A DNA stretch of 64,000 nucleotides. Origin: Flectobacillus roseus. GTDB taxonomy: Bacteria; Bacteroidota; Bacteroidia; Cytophagales; Spirosomataceae. Position 1 is the first letter of the stretch, and each line of letters starts with the position of its first letter. The DNA lies in assembly GCF_030056665.1 (NCBI RefSeq), contig NZ_JASHIG010000013.1; one strand, 5' to 3'. A program made the translations under genes and the position numbers. Under the pieces are notes generated by a model, which was not told where the DNA came from, did no database searches, and saw nothing but the letters and a program-made list of their open reading frames with translations. Positions 34,251 to 42,930 of this stretch are shown here, piece after piece.

Positions 34251-36407
34251 ATGAAAAAAACTTTTTTGCTTGTTGCTTTCTTTATGAAAGTAACAATTTC
34301 GTTATTGGCTCAAAATCAAAAACTAGCCCAAGACTGGCTTGTCTGTCCCATCTCCCAAAAATCCCAAGTCAACATTACTGATTCTGAAATAGTATTGGAT
34401 AATGGACTGGTTCGTCGGAGTTTTTTTCTCGGCGAAAACTTGACTTGTTATGATTATTTTAATCATAGTACTCAGCAACAACTGATTCGGTCTGTCAAAC
34501 CCGAAGCTCGTGTGACAATCAACGGTAGAGTATATCAAGTAGGGGGGGTACAAGGACAAAAAGAAAATGCCTACCTGAAGAAAGAATGGTTGAAGAATTT
34601 GAGAAAAGGTAGTTCAGATTTTGTGTATCAATCTTTTGAAATCAAGCCTGTAGAACCCTTTGTCAATTGGAAAGCCAATACTTGGTTGCCCCAAACAAAG
34701 CGTCTTGAAGGTAAAAGATTAAAACTGAATTTTGTACCTCAAAATCAAGATTTACAAGGGATAAAAGTACAAGTTAACTATGAGATATATGATAATATTC
34801 CACTGATTATCAAATGGGTAGAGGTCGAGAATCAAAGTGCTAAAACGATGTATGTTGATAGAGTAGTCAATGAAATATTGGGTCTTGTAGAGGAAGAAAG
34901 TGCTGTAGTTGGAAGTCCCACACAGATGAAAAAGCAACATGGCATTTATTTCGAAACTAATTATGCTTTTAATAATGCCATGCGCTATGACATTAGCGAT
35001 CAAACCACCCATTGGCTGATTGATTCGACCTATACTTCTCAAGTAAATTATAATTACGAAACCCCCTGTTTGTTTGAGGTATATCCTGAAAAAGTATCCC
35101 ATATCAAGCTTACTCAAGGAGAAAGTTTTAAATCTGTGCGTACGCATGAGCTCTTGATGGATTCCTACGATCGTCAGCGTAGGGGCATGATGATTCGGAA
35201 AATGTATAGAACTATTGCTCCTTGGACTACTCAAAATCCGATTTTTATGCATTTGGTTAGTCAAAATGATGAACAAGTCATTAACTGTGTAAATCAGTGT
35301 GCCGCAACAGGCTACGAAGCCTTGATATTGAGTTTTGGAAGTCACCTCAATATGGAAGACGTTAGTGAAACGAATCTCAACCGTTGGAAAAAACTCGCAG
35401 ATTATGCGCATAGCAAAGGAATTCTGCTAGGAGGGTATTCTCTATTTAGTAGCCGACGTATCGATGACGAAAACGATGTTGTAGACCCAGTTACGGGAAA
35501 AACGGGACACGCATTTTTTGGTAATGCTCCTTGTTTTGGTAGTAAATGGGGACTTAATTACCGAGATAAAATCAAGCACTTTTTTGAAGTGACTCATTTT
35601 GATATTTGGGAAAATGACGGTCCTTATCCCGGTGATGTTTGTGCCTCGACTCAGCACCCCTGTCATGAGGGATTGGCTGATTCTCAATGGAAGCAGATGA
35701 ATATTCAAAAAGAGCTTTATCGCTGGCTGAACGAAAGAGGCGTATATATCAATGCGCCAGATTGGTATTTTTTGGATGGAACTCATAAAATAGCCTTAGG
35801 ATATCGTGAGGTCAATTTCTCCCTAAGTAGAGAACAACAGCGTATCCTCAACAGACAAAATATTCATGATGGCACAATCGAAAAAACAAGTGCTATGAGC
35901 TGGGGTTTTGTGCCATTAACAAAGTATCAGGGGGGTGATGAAAGTGCTATCTTAGAGCCTCTCAACGAGCACCTTAGCGATTACGAGCAATTGATGATGA
36001 TTTATTATGGTGCTGGTGTACAAGCCTGTTACCGAGGTCCACGTTTGTATGATACAGATGCAACCAAAGCAGTAGTTCAAAAAACAATTAGTTGGTACAA
36101 AAAATATCGAGACATTTTGAATACCGACATGATTCAGCTTCGTCGTGCTGATGGAAGAGATTGGGATGGGCTACTACATGTATCGAGTACACTACCACAA
36201 AAGGGGCTAGCCATGTTGTACAATCCTAATAAAGAGGCAATTGAGCGGATAATAACCCTACCTTTATATTATGCTGGCTTGACCAAAGAAGCAAAAGTTA
36301 GAGAAAAAGAAGGTGCTTCAAAAGTATATCTGTTGAACCAAGATCATGAAATTCAGGTAAAAGTAAAAATACCAGCAGAAGGCTACACTTGGTTAGTGAT
36401 AGAATAA
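34251..36407 (+). CDS. Secreted glycosidase-like protein, possibly clan GH-D (alpha-galactosidase-like)
   Basis: The 718-aa protein has a signal peptide (MKKTFLLVAFFMKVTISLLAQ), an N-terminal beta-rich domain of about 250 residues and a central barrel-like part. Candidate catalytic acids are in HFDIWENDGPYPGD and YINAPDWYFLDG. A C-terminal beta domain follows WYKKYRDILNTDMIQLRRADGRDWDGLLHVS, a pattern resembling the end of alpha-galactosidase-type barrels. It does not match well to any numbered family I can name confidently; alternative assignments include a distant GH27/GH31/GH36 relative. It stands alone, divergent from the ECF sigma gene, and probably belongs to the same glycan programme. 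Confidence 0.55.
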   Translation: MKKTFLLVAFFMKVTISLLAQNQKLAQDWLVCPISQKSQVNITDSEIVLDNGLVRRSFFLGENLTCYDYFNHSTQQQLIRSVKPEARVTINGRVYQVGGVQGQKENAYLKKEWLKNLRKGSSDFVYQSFEIKPVEPFVNWKANTWLPQTKRLEGKRLKLNFVPQNQDLQGIKVQVNYEIYDNIPLIIKWVEVENQSAKTMYVDRVVNEILGLVEEESAVVGSPTQMKKQHGIYFETNYAFNNAMRYDISDQTTHWLIDSTYTSQVNYNYETPCLFEVYPEKVSHIKLTQGESFKSVRTHELLMDSYDRQRRGMMIRKMYRTIAPWTTQNPIFMHLVSQNDEQVINCVNQCAATGYEALILSFGSHLNMEDVSETNLNRWKKLADYAHSKGILLGGYSLFSSRRIDDENDVVDPVTGKTGHAFFGNAPCFGSKWGLNYRDKIKHFFEVTHFDIWENDGPYPGDVCASTQHPCHEGLADSQWKQMNIQKELYRWLNERGVYINAPDWYFLDGTHKIALGYREVNFSLSREQQRILNRQNIHDGTIEKTSAMSWGFVPLTKYQGGDESAILEPLNEHLSDYEQLMMIYYGAGVQACYRGPRLYDTDATKAVVQKTISWYKKYRDILNTDMIQLRRADGRDWDGLLHVSSTLPQKGLAMLYNPNKEAIERIITLPLYYAGLTKEAKVREKEGASKVYLLNQDHEIQVKVKIPAEGYTWLVIE

Positions 36408-36421
36408 TCTGTAAGGCAGTA

Positions 36422-36474
36422 TTACATCTTATGATAGAGTTTGCTGTCATACCAAACTATATCATAAGATGTAA
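36422..36474. terminator. Hairpin between convergent genes
   Basis: Perfect 15-bp arms ttacatcttatgata (36422-36436) and tatcataagatgtaa (36460-36474), 23-bp spacer. Located between the plus-strand glycosidase-like gene and the minus-strand methyltransferase. No T-run, so terminator function is inferred from position. Confidence 0.5.
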
Positions 36475-36497
36475 CAAATTAGTTTGACATGGATGTA

Positions 36498-37010
36498 CTA
36501 AAAAAGCATTGGAGTTCTGAGGCTACTCTCCAAGTCGAGTAACAAAGATTTATTTCTCAATCCTCCTGCAAAACCCACCAGCTTGCCAGATGTTCCTACT
36601 ACTCTATGACAAGGAACAATAATCGAAATCGGATTCTTATTGAGTGCTCCACCAACCGCTCTTACCGTTTTTATGTCACCAAGCAAACGGGCTATGTCGC
36701 CATAGGTTTTTGTAGCGCCATAAGGGATTTTAAGTAAGGCATTCCACACGCTCATCTGAAAATCTGTTCCATGATAATCTAACGGTATATCAAATGCCGT
36801 TCTTTTTTTCTCAAAGTATTCTGCCAGTTGTGAAGCCGTTTGCAAAAGAATTGGGTTCGAATCATCTCTTTCAGGAACAGGCAGTTTCGTTCGTTGGTAA
36901 TCTTCACCTTCCCATAATATTGCGGCAAGTCCAAGGTCTGTTGCTATCAACTTAATTTCACCCACGGGTGATGGTATATCTTTAAAAACCAACTGTTTGT
37001 ATTCTTTCAT
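36498..37010 (-). CDS. ogt: Methylated-DNA-[protein]-cysteine S-methyltransferase
   Basis: The 170-aa DNA repair protein removes alkyl groups from O6-alkylguanine by transfer to its own cysteine. The active-site motif is IVPCHRVVG with Cys134, preceded by VWNALLKIPYGATKTYGDIA and RAVGGALNKNP (DNA-binding helix with Arg finger). Length and order are those of Ogt-type proteins without the Ada N-terminal domain. It is a single gene between unrelated neighbours. Function is confident; the symbol is by family. Confidence 0.94.
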   Translation of the reverse strand: MKEYKQLVFKDIPSPVGEIKLIATDLGLAAILWEGEDYQRTKLPVPERDDSNPILLQTASQLAEYFEKKRTAFDIPLDYHGTDFQMSVWNALLKIPYGATKTYGDIARLLGDIKTVRAVGGALNKNPISIIVPCHRVVGTSGKLVGFAGGLRNKSLLLDLESSLRTPMLF

Positions 37011-37156
37011 AGAATATTTTTACTTCAAATAGATTGAATAAAATGGCATGAATACCCTTTAGGTAATAAGCCGAAGGCATTAGTCAAAAATATATTCATG
37101 ATTTTATTAACTACACTTTTAGCTTACGTTAAATCGCTGATTGTCGGAAGCTTAAC

Positions 37157-37181
37157 GATAAATCTTATTCAGTACGAATAC
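37157..37181. repeat. Remnant of one end of a family B element
   Basis: gataaatcttattcagtacg is one substitution-rich copy of the end taaatcttattctgcacg. No second end is visible nearby, and the element overlaps the 3' edge of the response-regulator gene. Confidence 0.4.
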
Positions 37182-38516
37182 TCAGAGCTTAAGTGCGATT
37201 CCGTATTCTTCCATTTTACGATAAAGTGTCGTCAGACCAATATTGAGCAGTCGAGCAGTTTCAGTCTTATTGCCTTTGGTATGTTGTAGTACTTTTTCGA
37301 TATGAAATTTTTCTACAGATTGTAAATCCAATCCACTTGGTGCATCAGCTTGCGTGTGGTGGATAAGATTGGGAGGTAGACAGTCTTTTTGGAGTTGACC
37401 GTTATTTTGTAGAATAAGAGCACGTTCGATGACGTTTTTCAACTCACGAATATTACCTGGCCAAGTATAGTTTTCAAGTGTTTGTTGAAACTCAGGTGTC
37501 ATCGTAACTTGTTGAAAACCATATTTTTTACTTAAATCTTTGATAAAATGTTTGCTCAAAAGTGTAATATCCGTTTTACGTTCTCTCAAGGCAGGTAGTG
37601 AAATTTGAAACACGGAAAGGCGATAGTACAAATCCAGACGGAAATGCCCTGTCTGGGATTCTTTTTCTAAATCTCGATTGGTGGCCGAAATCACCCGAAC
37701 ATCTACTTTAACCTCTTTGGTATCGCCCACGCGCAAGAAAGTGCCTGATTCTAAGACCCTTAAAAGTTTCGCTTGTAGGTCGAGCGACATTTCGCCTATT
37801 TCATCCAGAAAAATCGTGCCTTTGTGTGCTACTTCAAATAAACCTTTTTTGTCTTTTAAGGCTCCAGTAAATGCACCAGCTTTATGTCCAAATAATTCAG
37901 ATTCGAGGATTTCTCTCGAAAAAGCAGCGCAGTTGATGGCCACAAAACTTTCGCTATGTCTGGCAGATGCTTCATGAATAGCTTGTGCAAAAACCTCTTT
38001 TCCTGTGCCTGTTTCGCCAGTCAATAAAACGGTTGTGCTGGTTTGTGCCACCCGTTTTGCCATATTTACCGCATTTTCTATGATAGAAGTTTTACCAATT
38101 ACTTTATCAAAGCCCGTTAATGATGCTTCTGAGCGATTGGTCTGTTTGGCTTTTTGCATAGCCAAATCAAGCATAGGAATCATTTTTTCATTATCATCTC
38201 CTTTTACCAAATAATCAAAAGCGCCATTTTTCATGGCTTTCACGCCATCTTGAATGGTACCATAGGCGGTCATTACGATAATTTCGAGATGAGGATACTG
38301 AGATTTTAGTTTTGCTGTAAAGTCTACACCATTACCATCGGGTAGTTTTACGTCGGACATAACCACTTGTATAGGCTGACGCTCAAGCATTTGCCAAGCA
38401 GATTTGAGATCACCTGCTTCGAAAACGGTGTAATCCTCCAACTCCACAATACGCTTGAGTAGTCCGCGTAATTGCTTTTCATCATCAATAATCAATACCA
38501 CACCTTTTGATTCCAT
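37182..38516 (-). CDS. Sigma-54-dependent response regulator (NtrC type)
   Basis: The 444-aa regulator consists of a receiver domain (Asp55 in VMSDVKLPDGNG), an AAA+ domain with GETGTGKEVFAQAIHEAS and the sigma-54 contact loop GAFTGA, and a C-terminal Fis-type HTH with KGNKTETARLLNIGLTTLYRKMEEYGI. It activates sigma-54 promoters when phosphorylated. No kinase gene is adjacent, so it is an orphan in this window. It could be linked to potassium or carbohydrate control, but nothing in the sequence decides this. Confidence 0.94.
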   Translation of the reverse strand: MESKGVVLIIDDEKQLRGLLKRIVELEDYTVFEAGDLKSAWQMLERQPIQVVMSDVKLPDGNGVDFTAKLKSQYPHLEIIVMTAYGTIQDGVKAMKNGAFDYLVKGDDNEKMIPMLDLAMQKAKQTNRSEASLTGFDKVIGKTSIIENAVNMAKRVAQTSTTVLLTGETGTGKEVFAQAIHEASARHSESFVAINCAAFSREILESELFGHKAGAFTGALKDKKGLFEVAHKGTIFLDEIGEMSLDLQAKLLRVLESGTFLRVGDTKEVKVDVRVISATNRDLEKESQTGHFRLDLYYRLSVFQISLPALRERKTDITLLSKHFIKDLSKKYGFQQVTMTPEFQQTLENYTWPGNIRELKNVIERALILQNNGQLQKDCLPPNLIHHTQADAPSGLDLQSVEKFHIEKVLQHTKGNKTETARLLNIGLTTLYRKMEEYGIALKL

Positions 38517-38647
38517 AAATTTTCTTTTGTTGACTTATGCTACAAAGTAAATAGAATTATCCTTAGGGTGTATCTTTGAGCATACGGAGATGTTGTTTAG
38601 GTCGGAGTGTTGATTTTTGATTTCGGAATTAGGTTCATTCTTCAACT

Positions 38648-38697
38648 AATATCAAAAGAGCGGTCGAAAAACAATTTTCGACCGCTCTTTTGATATT
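38648..38697. terminator. Perfect 23-bp hairpin after the rhamnosidase
   Basis: The left arm at 38648-38670 (core aaaagagcggtcgaaaa) pairs perfectly with 38675-38697 (core ttttcgaccgctctttt) around an acaa loop. Both strands offer T-runs inside the stem. It ends the minus-strand rhamnosidase transcript, and it closely resembles the hairpin at 42792-42836 in design but not in sequence. Confidence 0.85.
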
Positions 38698-38722
38698 CCT
38701 ATACTATGACTGATTCGGCTCA

Positions 38723-38742
38723 AGACGCAAAGCATTGCGTCT
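38723..38742. repeat. Short hairpin agacgcaa-agca-ttgcgtct
   Basis: Perfect 8-bp stem with a 4-nt loop, flanked by gattcggctca and ctactgatt. A diverged relative lies at 20024-20042 with the same flanks (gatttggctta and ctctatta). It appears to be a small mobile or copied hairpin motif. Confidence 0.5.
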
Positions 38743-38783
38743 CTACTGATTGATTAAAAAAATAATCACTCATTTGCTCGCTT

Positions 38784-41700
38784 TTACTTCTTTATTTCAA
38801 AATTATAACTACCAGATTCTAATGGAATTATGATAAATCCTTTTTCTGATTTAACTCCTTTCCATGTACTCAAAGATTTGCCATTTTCTGAAATTTGAGC
38901 CACTGATTTGGCAGGTAAATAGAGCGTCGCTGTAGAGTTGGCTGGTACAGTAGCGCTGTAAGTCCAAGTATTTTGTTGGCTTTTCCAAGCGCTATTAATA
39001 CGTCCATACATGGAATCATAATGACCTTTAGCTTCAGTAATTTGACCATTCGGATCAGGCGTTGGCATTAGGATAAACTCTTTAAAACCAGCTTTTTCAG
39101 GATGTCTTTGAATGCCCAATGAATAGTTGTACATCCAAGCAGCTACTGCCCCAAAAGAATAGTGATTGAAGGAGTTCATACTATTATTTCCTCCAAAACC
39201 ATTTTCAACGGTATAGGAGTTGAGACGTTCCCAAATCGAAGTAGCACCATTAACTACCGAATATAACCAAGAAGGATACTGTTTATTGGTTAAAAGCTTG
39301 TAAGCCAAATCATGATTTCCATTTACAGAAAGTGCTTCACTGATAGATGCTGTGCCTATAAATCCTGTCATCAAGGAGTAGTTTGGACGTTCGATGCCGC
39401 TATCATCTTTGTTGGTTCTCGAAACGGCTTCATTCAGATATTTGATAGCAAAAGGTTTATTCGCTTCATCAAAAACATCCAATGCCAATGGGATAGCATA
39501 CGATGCTTGAGTGTCAACTATGACTCCTTTGTCCGTTTTACCTGTTCCTTCTTTTTCGTTTGGTGCAGCCCAAAAGCCTGTTTTCAAGCCAGATCTTACT
39601 GTACGGTGAGAGTTTTTGTCGATATAAATGTCGTTGAATACTTTTTTGATTTCCTCGCTACGTTTTTTCAAGGCTATTGCTTCGTCTGTTTTACCTAAAA
39701 TAGAAGCCATTTGACTCATAATATTCAAATCATAAGAGAAATATGCCATCCAGAAAAGGGTATTATCATTTTTGTTGCCTTCAGGACTAAGCCAGTCGCC
39801 CAAAGGACCTTCGTTGAGGATACCTGTGTTTTTATCAATTTTTGATTCCAAAAAGTTGATATACTTTTTCATGGCATTAAAATGTTCTCCTAACAACTGA
39901 ATATCACCATATTGACGATACGTTTCCCAAGCAACAACAATTCCAGCACTACCCCAAAGTGTACCTCCAAAACCACCTCCAAGTGGTGCAACATCAGTAA
40001 AACGTCCATTGTCATCTTGTACATCACGCATGGCCAAAAGGTGTCGTCTCAAGAATGAATTGGCATCGGTCAAATAAGTTGCTGTTTTGGAAAATACCGA
40101 AATATCTCCGCTCCAGCCCATACGCTCGTTACGAGCAGGTGTATCTGTTGGAATAGAAAGGAAGTTACTGCGCAAAGACCAAGTTATGTTTTGCCAAAGT
40201 TTATTAACTAATGGGTCCGAGGTTTCATAGCTTGACGATAATTCATTTACTGAGCTGATAACCAATCCTTTAATGTCTCCAACAGGAATAGCTTGTGGTA
40301 TTCCTGTGATTTCTAAATAACGATATCCATGAAAAGTGAATCTTGGTTGAATTACTTCATCTCCTCCTTTCAATATATATTGGTCGGTGGTGAGCGCTGC
40401 ACGGATATTTTCCATCATAATCATACCCTCATTACCTTTGTAGGCCTCCAAATTGGGATATTTTATTTCGGCATAACGCATGGTGATGACTTGTCCTTTT
40501 TGACCATTCTTGATTTGAATTTGCGGAAAGCCTACCATATTTTGTCCCATATCATAAACAAATACTTTTGGGCGAACTTCCTCAACGGTTTGAGCCTGAA
40601 GCGTTTTGACAATGGATGCATTTTCACCGATCTGACCAATTAGTTTGAAATCTTTGTAATCAAAAGTAGATTTTTGACCAAAAACATCACTAAAAGTTCC
40701 CATATAGGAATTGCCTTCGAGGGGTACTTCTACGGCTTTTTTCCATGATTTGTCATCATAATTACTCAGTGTCCATCCCTGAATATCTGCTTCTTTACTA
40801 GCATCATAAATCTCTCCTTGGAAAAACGAACCATATCTAATAGGTCCGTCGGTATTGAGTTTCCAAGTGCTTGGATTTGAGTCTATTACCTGTTCTGAAC
40901 CATCGGCATAAGTGATAATGATTTTAGCTAAAAGAGATTGTCTATCACCAAAGAAATTCCAATGGTTTCCACTGTAAGTAATATTGCCACTCCACCAGCC
41001 TTCACTCAACCATGCTCCTAGCGCATTTTTTCCTGTCGAAATGGAGGACGTGATGTCAAAAGTTTGGTAAGTATGATTTTTATTGTACTGTGTCAGTCCT
41101 GGGTTGAAGAAATCGTTACTCACTCTTTTTCCATTGAGGTACGACTCATAAATCCCTCTTGCGGTAATATACAAACGAGCCTTTTGGATTTTTTTATTGC
41201 TTACATCAAACGTGGTGCGAAGCATTGGCTCGGCATTTTGAGTAGTATTGGTGGTTGCTAAGGTATTTGCGACACGATAGCGTTGTCCTTCTTTTGTTAC
41301 GCCAATCCCTGAAAAAATGGAAGCGCTTGTATCTTTGAAAATAGCATTAGAAGGGTAACGGTAGTTTTTGACTGTAATATCTGAAAAATATGCTTTTTGC
41401 TTATCAGCTACTTTGAATCCCATATCTGCTAGCATAGGGTAACTCAAATAGTCATTGCCCGCACCAACGGGATTGAGATTTAGGCCTCTAGGACCAAATC
41501 TAGAATTGGGCTCTAAGGAAGGGTCTTTTAGTTTATGCGTTTCGTCGTTACCGTCCAAATAAAACTCAAATAAACCAAAGATAGATTCGGTGAAAATCTG
41601 GTGTTTTTGATATTTATTCGACTGATTAATAAGTGATTGAGGAATAGTAAGGACTTTGACAGGGATATTTTCTTGATCAGTTTTTGTATAACCTACTCGA

Positions 41701-42380
41701 TAAATATTGAGCTTCGCATTGGTGTTAGATTCAGCTGATAGAGTGCTAATATCCAGTTCTATAGCAATATAACTTTCGTTTTTTTTACGCTCTACGCCCA
41801 TATGGTTGAGAAAGCGATTTGATAGTCGTTGGTCATTAGCGCCAAAAATAAATGAAGCTTTGGTGCTATTACTGGCTTCATCGAGTTGAATGGCATAAGA
41901 AAGTTTAAAAACTGAAAGAGCATGAGGATAAAAAACGAGGTCTTCGTCGCCACCGCCTATCCATTTGGCATTGCCCCAAGCTTCTTGTTTGGGGTTCATT
42001 AAGCCAGTTTCGAACCAAGAGTTTGCCGTTGAACTTTTGCCTTTATTATCCCAAACTGTCAAAAACCATGTGTATCTGGTACGAGCTTGTAAGGGTTTCC
42101 CTTGGTATTGGATAGCATGAGATACATCAGAGCTTACTTTTGTAGATTGCCAAACCTCCTGATTTTTTTCATCAACTACTTTAATTTGATAGGCTACTTG
42201 CGCTAAGCCCTTGATGGAGGATAGGGCTTTCATTTGCCATGAAAACTGCGGTGTGCCTAAATCAGTGCCAAGAGGCTGGGTTTGATAATTGACTTGAAGT
42301 TTTTGTAAGCTAAAATTTGCCCAGATTGCAGTAATGCTCCACAAATTCACTAGCAAAAGTAGCAATAGACCTTTTTTCAT
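38784..42380 (-). CDS. Alpha-L-rhamnosidase, glycoside hydrolase family 78
   Basis: The 1198-aa secreted enzyme removes terminal alpha-L-rhamnose from glycans. It has a leader (MKKGLLLLLLVNLWSITAIWA), an N-terminal fibronectin-like domain with TPQFSWQM, and the rhamnosidase N-terminal sandwich with ARGIYESYLNGKRV. The (alpha/alpha)6 barrel shows the GH78 signature DTPARNERMGWSGDISVF and the segment EGPLGDWLSPEGN. The C-terminal sandwich ends GSYNFEIKK. An insertion between residues about 130 and 370 contains a separate concanavalin-like region (FEFYLDGNDETHK). ATG 42380 is preferred to 42440, as it begins the leader. Confidence 0.93.
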   Translation of the reverse strand: MKKGLLLLLLVNLWSITAIWANFSLQKLQVNYQTQPLGTDLGTPQFSWQMKALSSIKGLAQVAYQIKVVDEKNQEVWQSTKVSSDVSHAIQYQGKPLQARTRYTWFLTVWDNKGKSSTANSWFETGLMNPKQEAWGNAKWIGGGDEDLVFYPHALSVFKLSYAIQLDEASNSTKASFIFGANDQRLSNRFLNHMGVERKKNESYIAIELDISTLSAESNTNAKLNIYRVGYTKTDQENIPVKVLTIPQSLINQSNKYQKHQIFTESIFGLFEFYLDGNDETHKLKDPSLEPNSRFGPRGLNLNPVGAGNDYLSYPMLADMGFKVADKQKAYFSDITVKNYRYPSNAIFKDTSASIFSGIGVTKEGQRYRVANTLATTNTTQNAEPMLRTTFDVSNKKIQKARLYITARGIYESYLNGKRVSNDFFNPGLTQYNKNHTYQTFDITSSISTGKNALGAWLSEGWWSGNITYSGNHWNFFGDRQSLLAKIIITYADGSEQVIDSNPSTWKLNTDGPIRYGSFFQGEIYDASKEADIQGWTLSNYDDKSWKKAVEVPLEGNSYMGTFSDVFGQKSTFDYKDFKLIGQIGENASIVKTLQAQTVEEVRPKVFVYDMGQNMVGFPQIQIKNGQKGQVITMRYAEIKYPNLEAYKGNEGMIMMENIRAALTTDQYILKGGDEVIQPRFTFHGYRYLEITGIPQAIPVGDIKGLVISSVNELSSSYETSDPLVNKLWQNITWSLRSNFLSIPTDTPARNERMGWSGDISVFSKTATYLTDANSFLRRHLLAMRDVQDDNGRFTDVAPLGGGFGGTLWGSAGIVVAWETYRQYGDIQLLGEHFNAMKKYINFLESKIDKNTGILNEGPLGDWLSPEGNKNDNTLFWMAYFSYDLNIMSQMASILGKTDEAIALKKRSEEIKKVFNDIYIDKNSHRTVRSGLKTGFWAAPNEKEGTGKTDKGVIVDTQASYAIPLALDVFDEANKPFAIKYLNEAVSRTNKDDSGIERPNYSLMTGFIGTASISEALSVNGNHDLAYKLLTNKQYPSWLYSVVNGATSIWERLNSYTVENGFGGNNSMNSFNHYSFGAVAAWMYNYSLGIQRHPEKAGFKEFILMPTPDPNGQITEAKGHYDSMYGRINSAWKSQQNTWTYSATVPANSTATLYLPAKSVAQISENGKSLSTWKGVKSEKGFIIIPLESGSYNFEIKK

Positions 42381-42930
42381 AAGATAGTATTGATAATGTT
42401 CTAAAAAAGATGGAATTAGTTCAAATTTAGCGTTTTCCAAGGTACAACTATCATATACTGTCTATGTCAAAAATATTATTTATGCTTAAATACGTGTTAA
42501 TTTGCTATCTATCAATAACTTACGTTTGAATTTTTATATTTTCTTTTTGATACAATAAATTGATTTTATGTTGTTTGAACTATGAAAAATTACAAAATAT
42601 TAGATTTATGAAAGAAGGTATACTCTTATGAGGAACCTACGATGAATCATGTATATGGACTTAGTCGTGTATAAAGGATATACAACTACTTCCGAAATCA
42701 GCAATCCCAAATCCGCAATTATTGGAAATCCTTTGTACAACCCTAATATGTTATCCTGAGTCGAGCCATTTGAGTTATTTTTTAATCGTTAATCAAAAAG
42801 GGCGTTCGAAAACTAATTTCGAACGCCCTTTTTGATGCTTTATTTCTGGATGAACCTTTTTAGACGTAAAGCCTTGAGTGGAATTTATATTAAGGATAAT
42901 CATTCAGATTTTTCAAAATATAACAGTCTA
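42381..42930. other. 550-bp gap with a family A repeat
   Basis: No gene is seen. At 42687-42740 a family A copy reads cttccgaaatcagcaatccc then aaatccgcaattattggaaa, in reverse orientation to 11815. Near the rhamnosidase start the minus strand offers two -7-like boxes, TAAATTTG (42429-42422) and TATTTTTG (42475-42468), without a matching TTTG at 19 bp. A hairpin at 42792 closes the gap. Confidence 0.5.
42792..42836. terminator. Perfect 20-bp hairpin after the metallopeptidase
   Basis: atcaaaaagggcgttcgaaa (42792-42811) pairs with tttcgaacgccctttttgat (42817-42836), loop actaa. It lies 95 bp past the peptidase stop on the minus strand, with T-runs on both strands. Confidence 0.82.

Noticed and set aside
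34752..35411. A 219-codon minus-strand ORF within the glycosidase-like gene
   Set aside because: The plus-strand gene has a signal peptide and enzyme-like motifs over the same bases; the antisense product has none.
39312..39698. A 128-codon plus-strand ORF inside the rhamnosidase gene
   Set aside because: Antisense shadow; Cys/Phe-rich and without recognised motifs.
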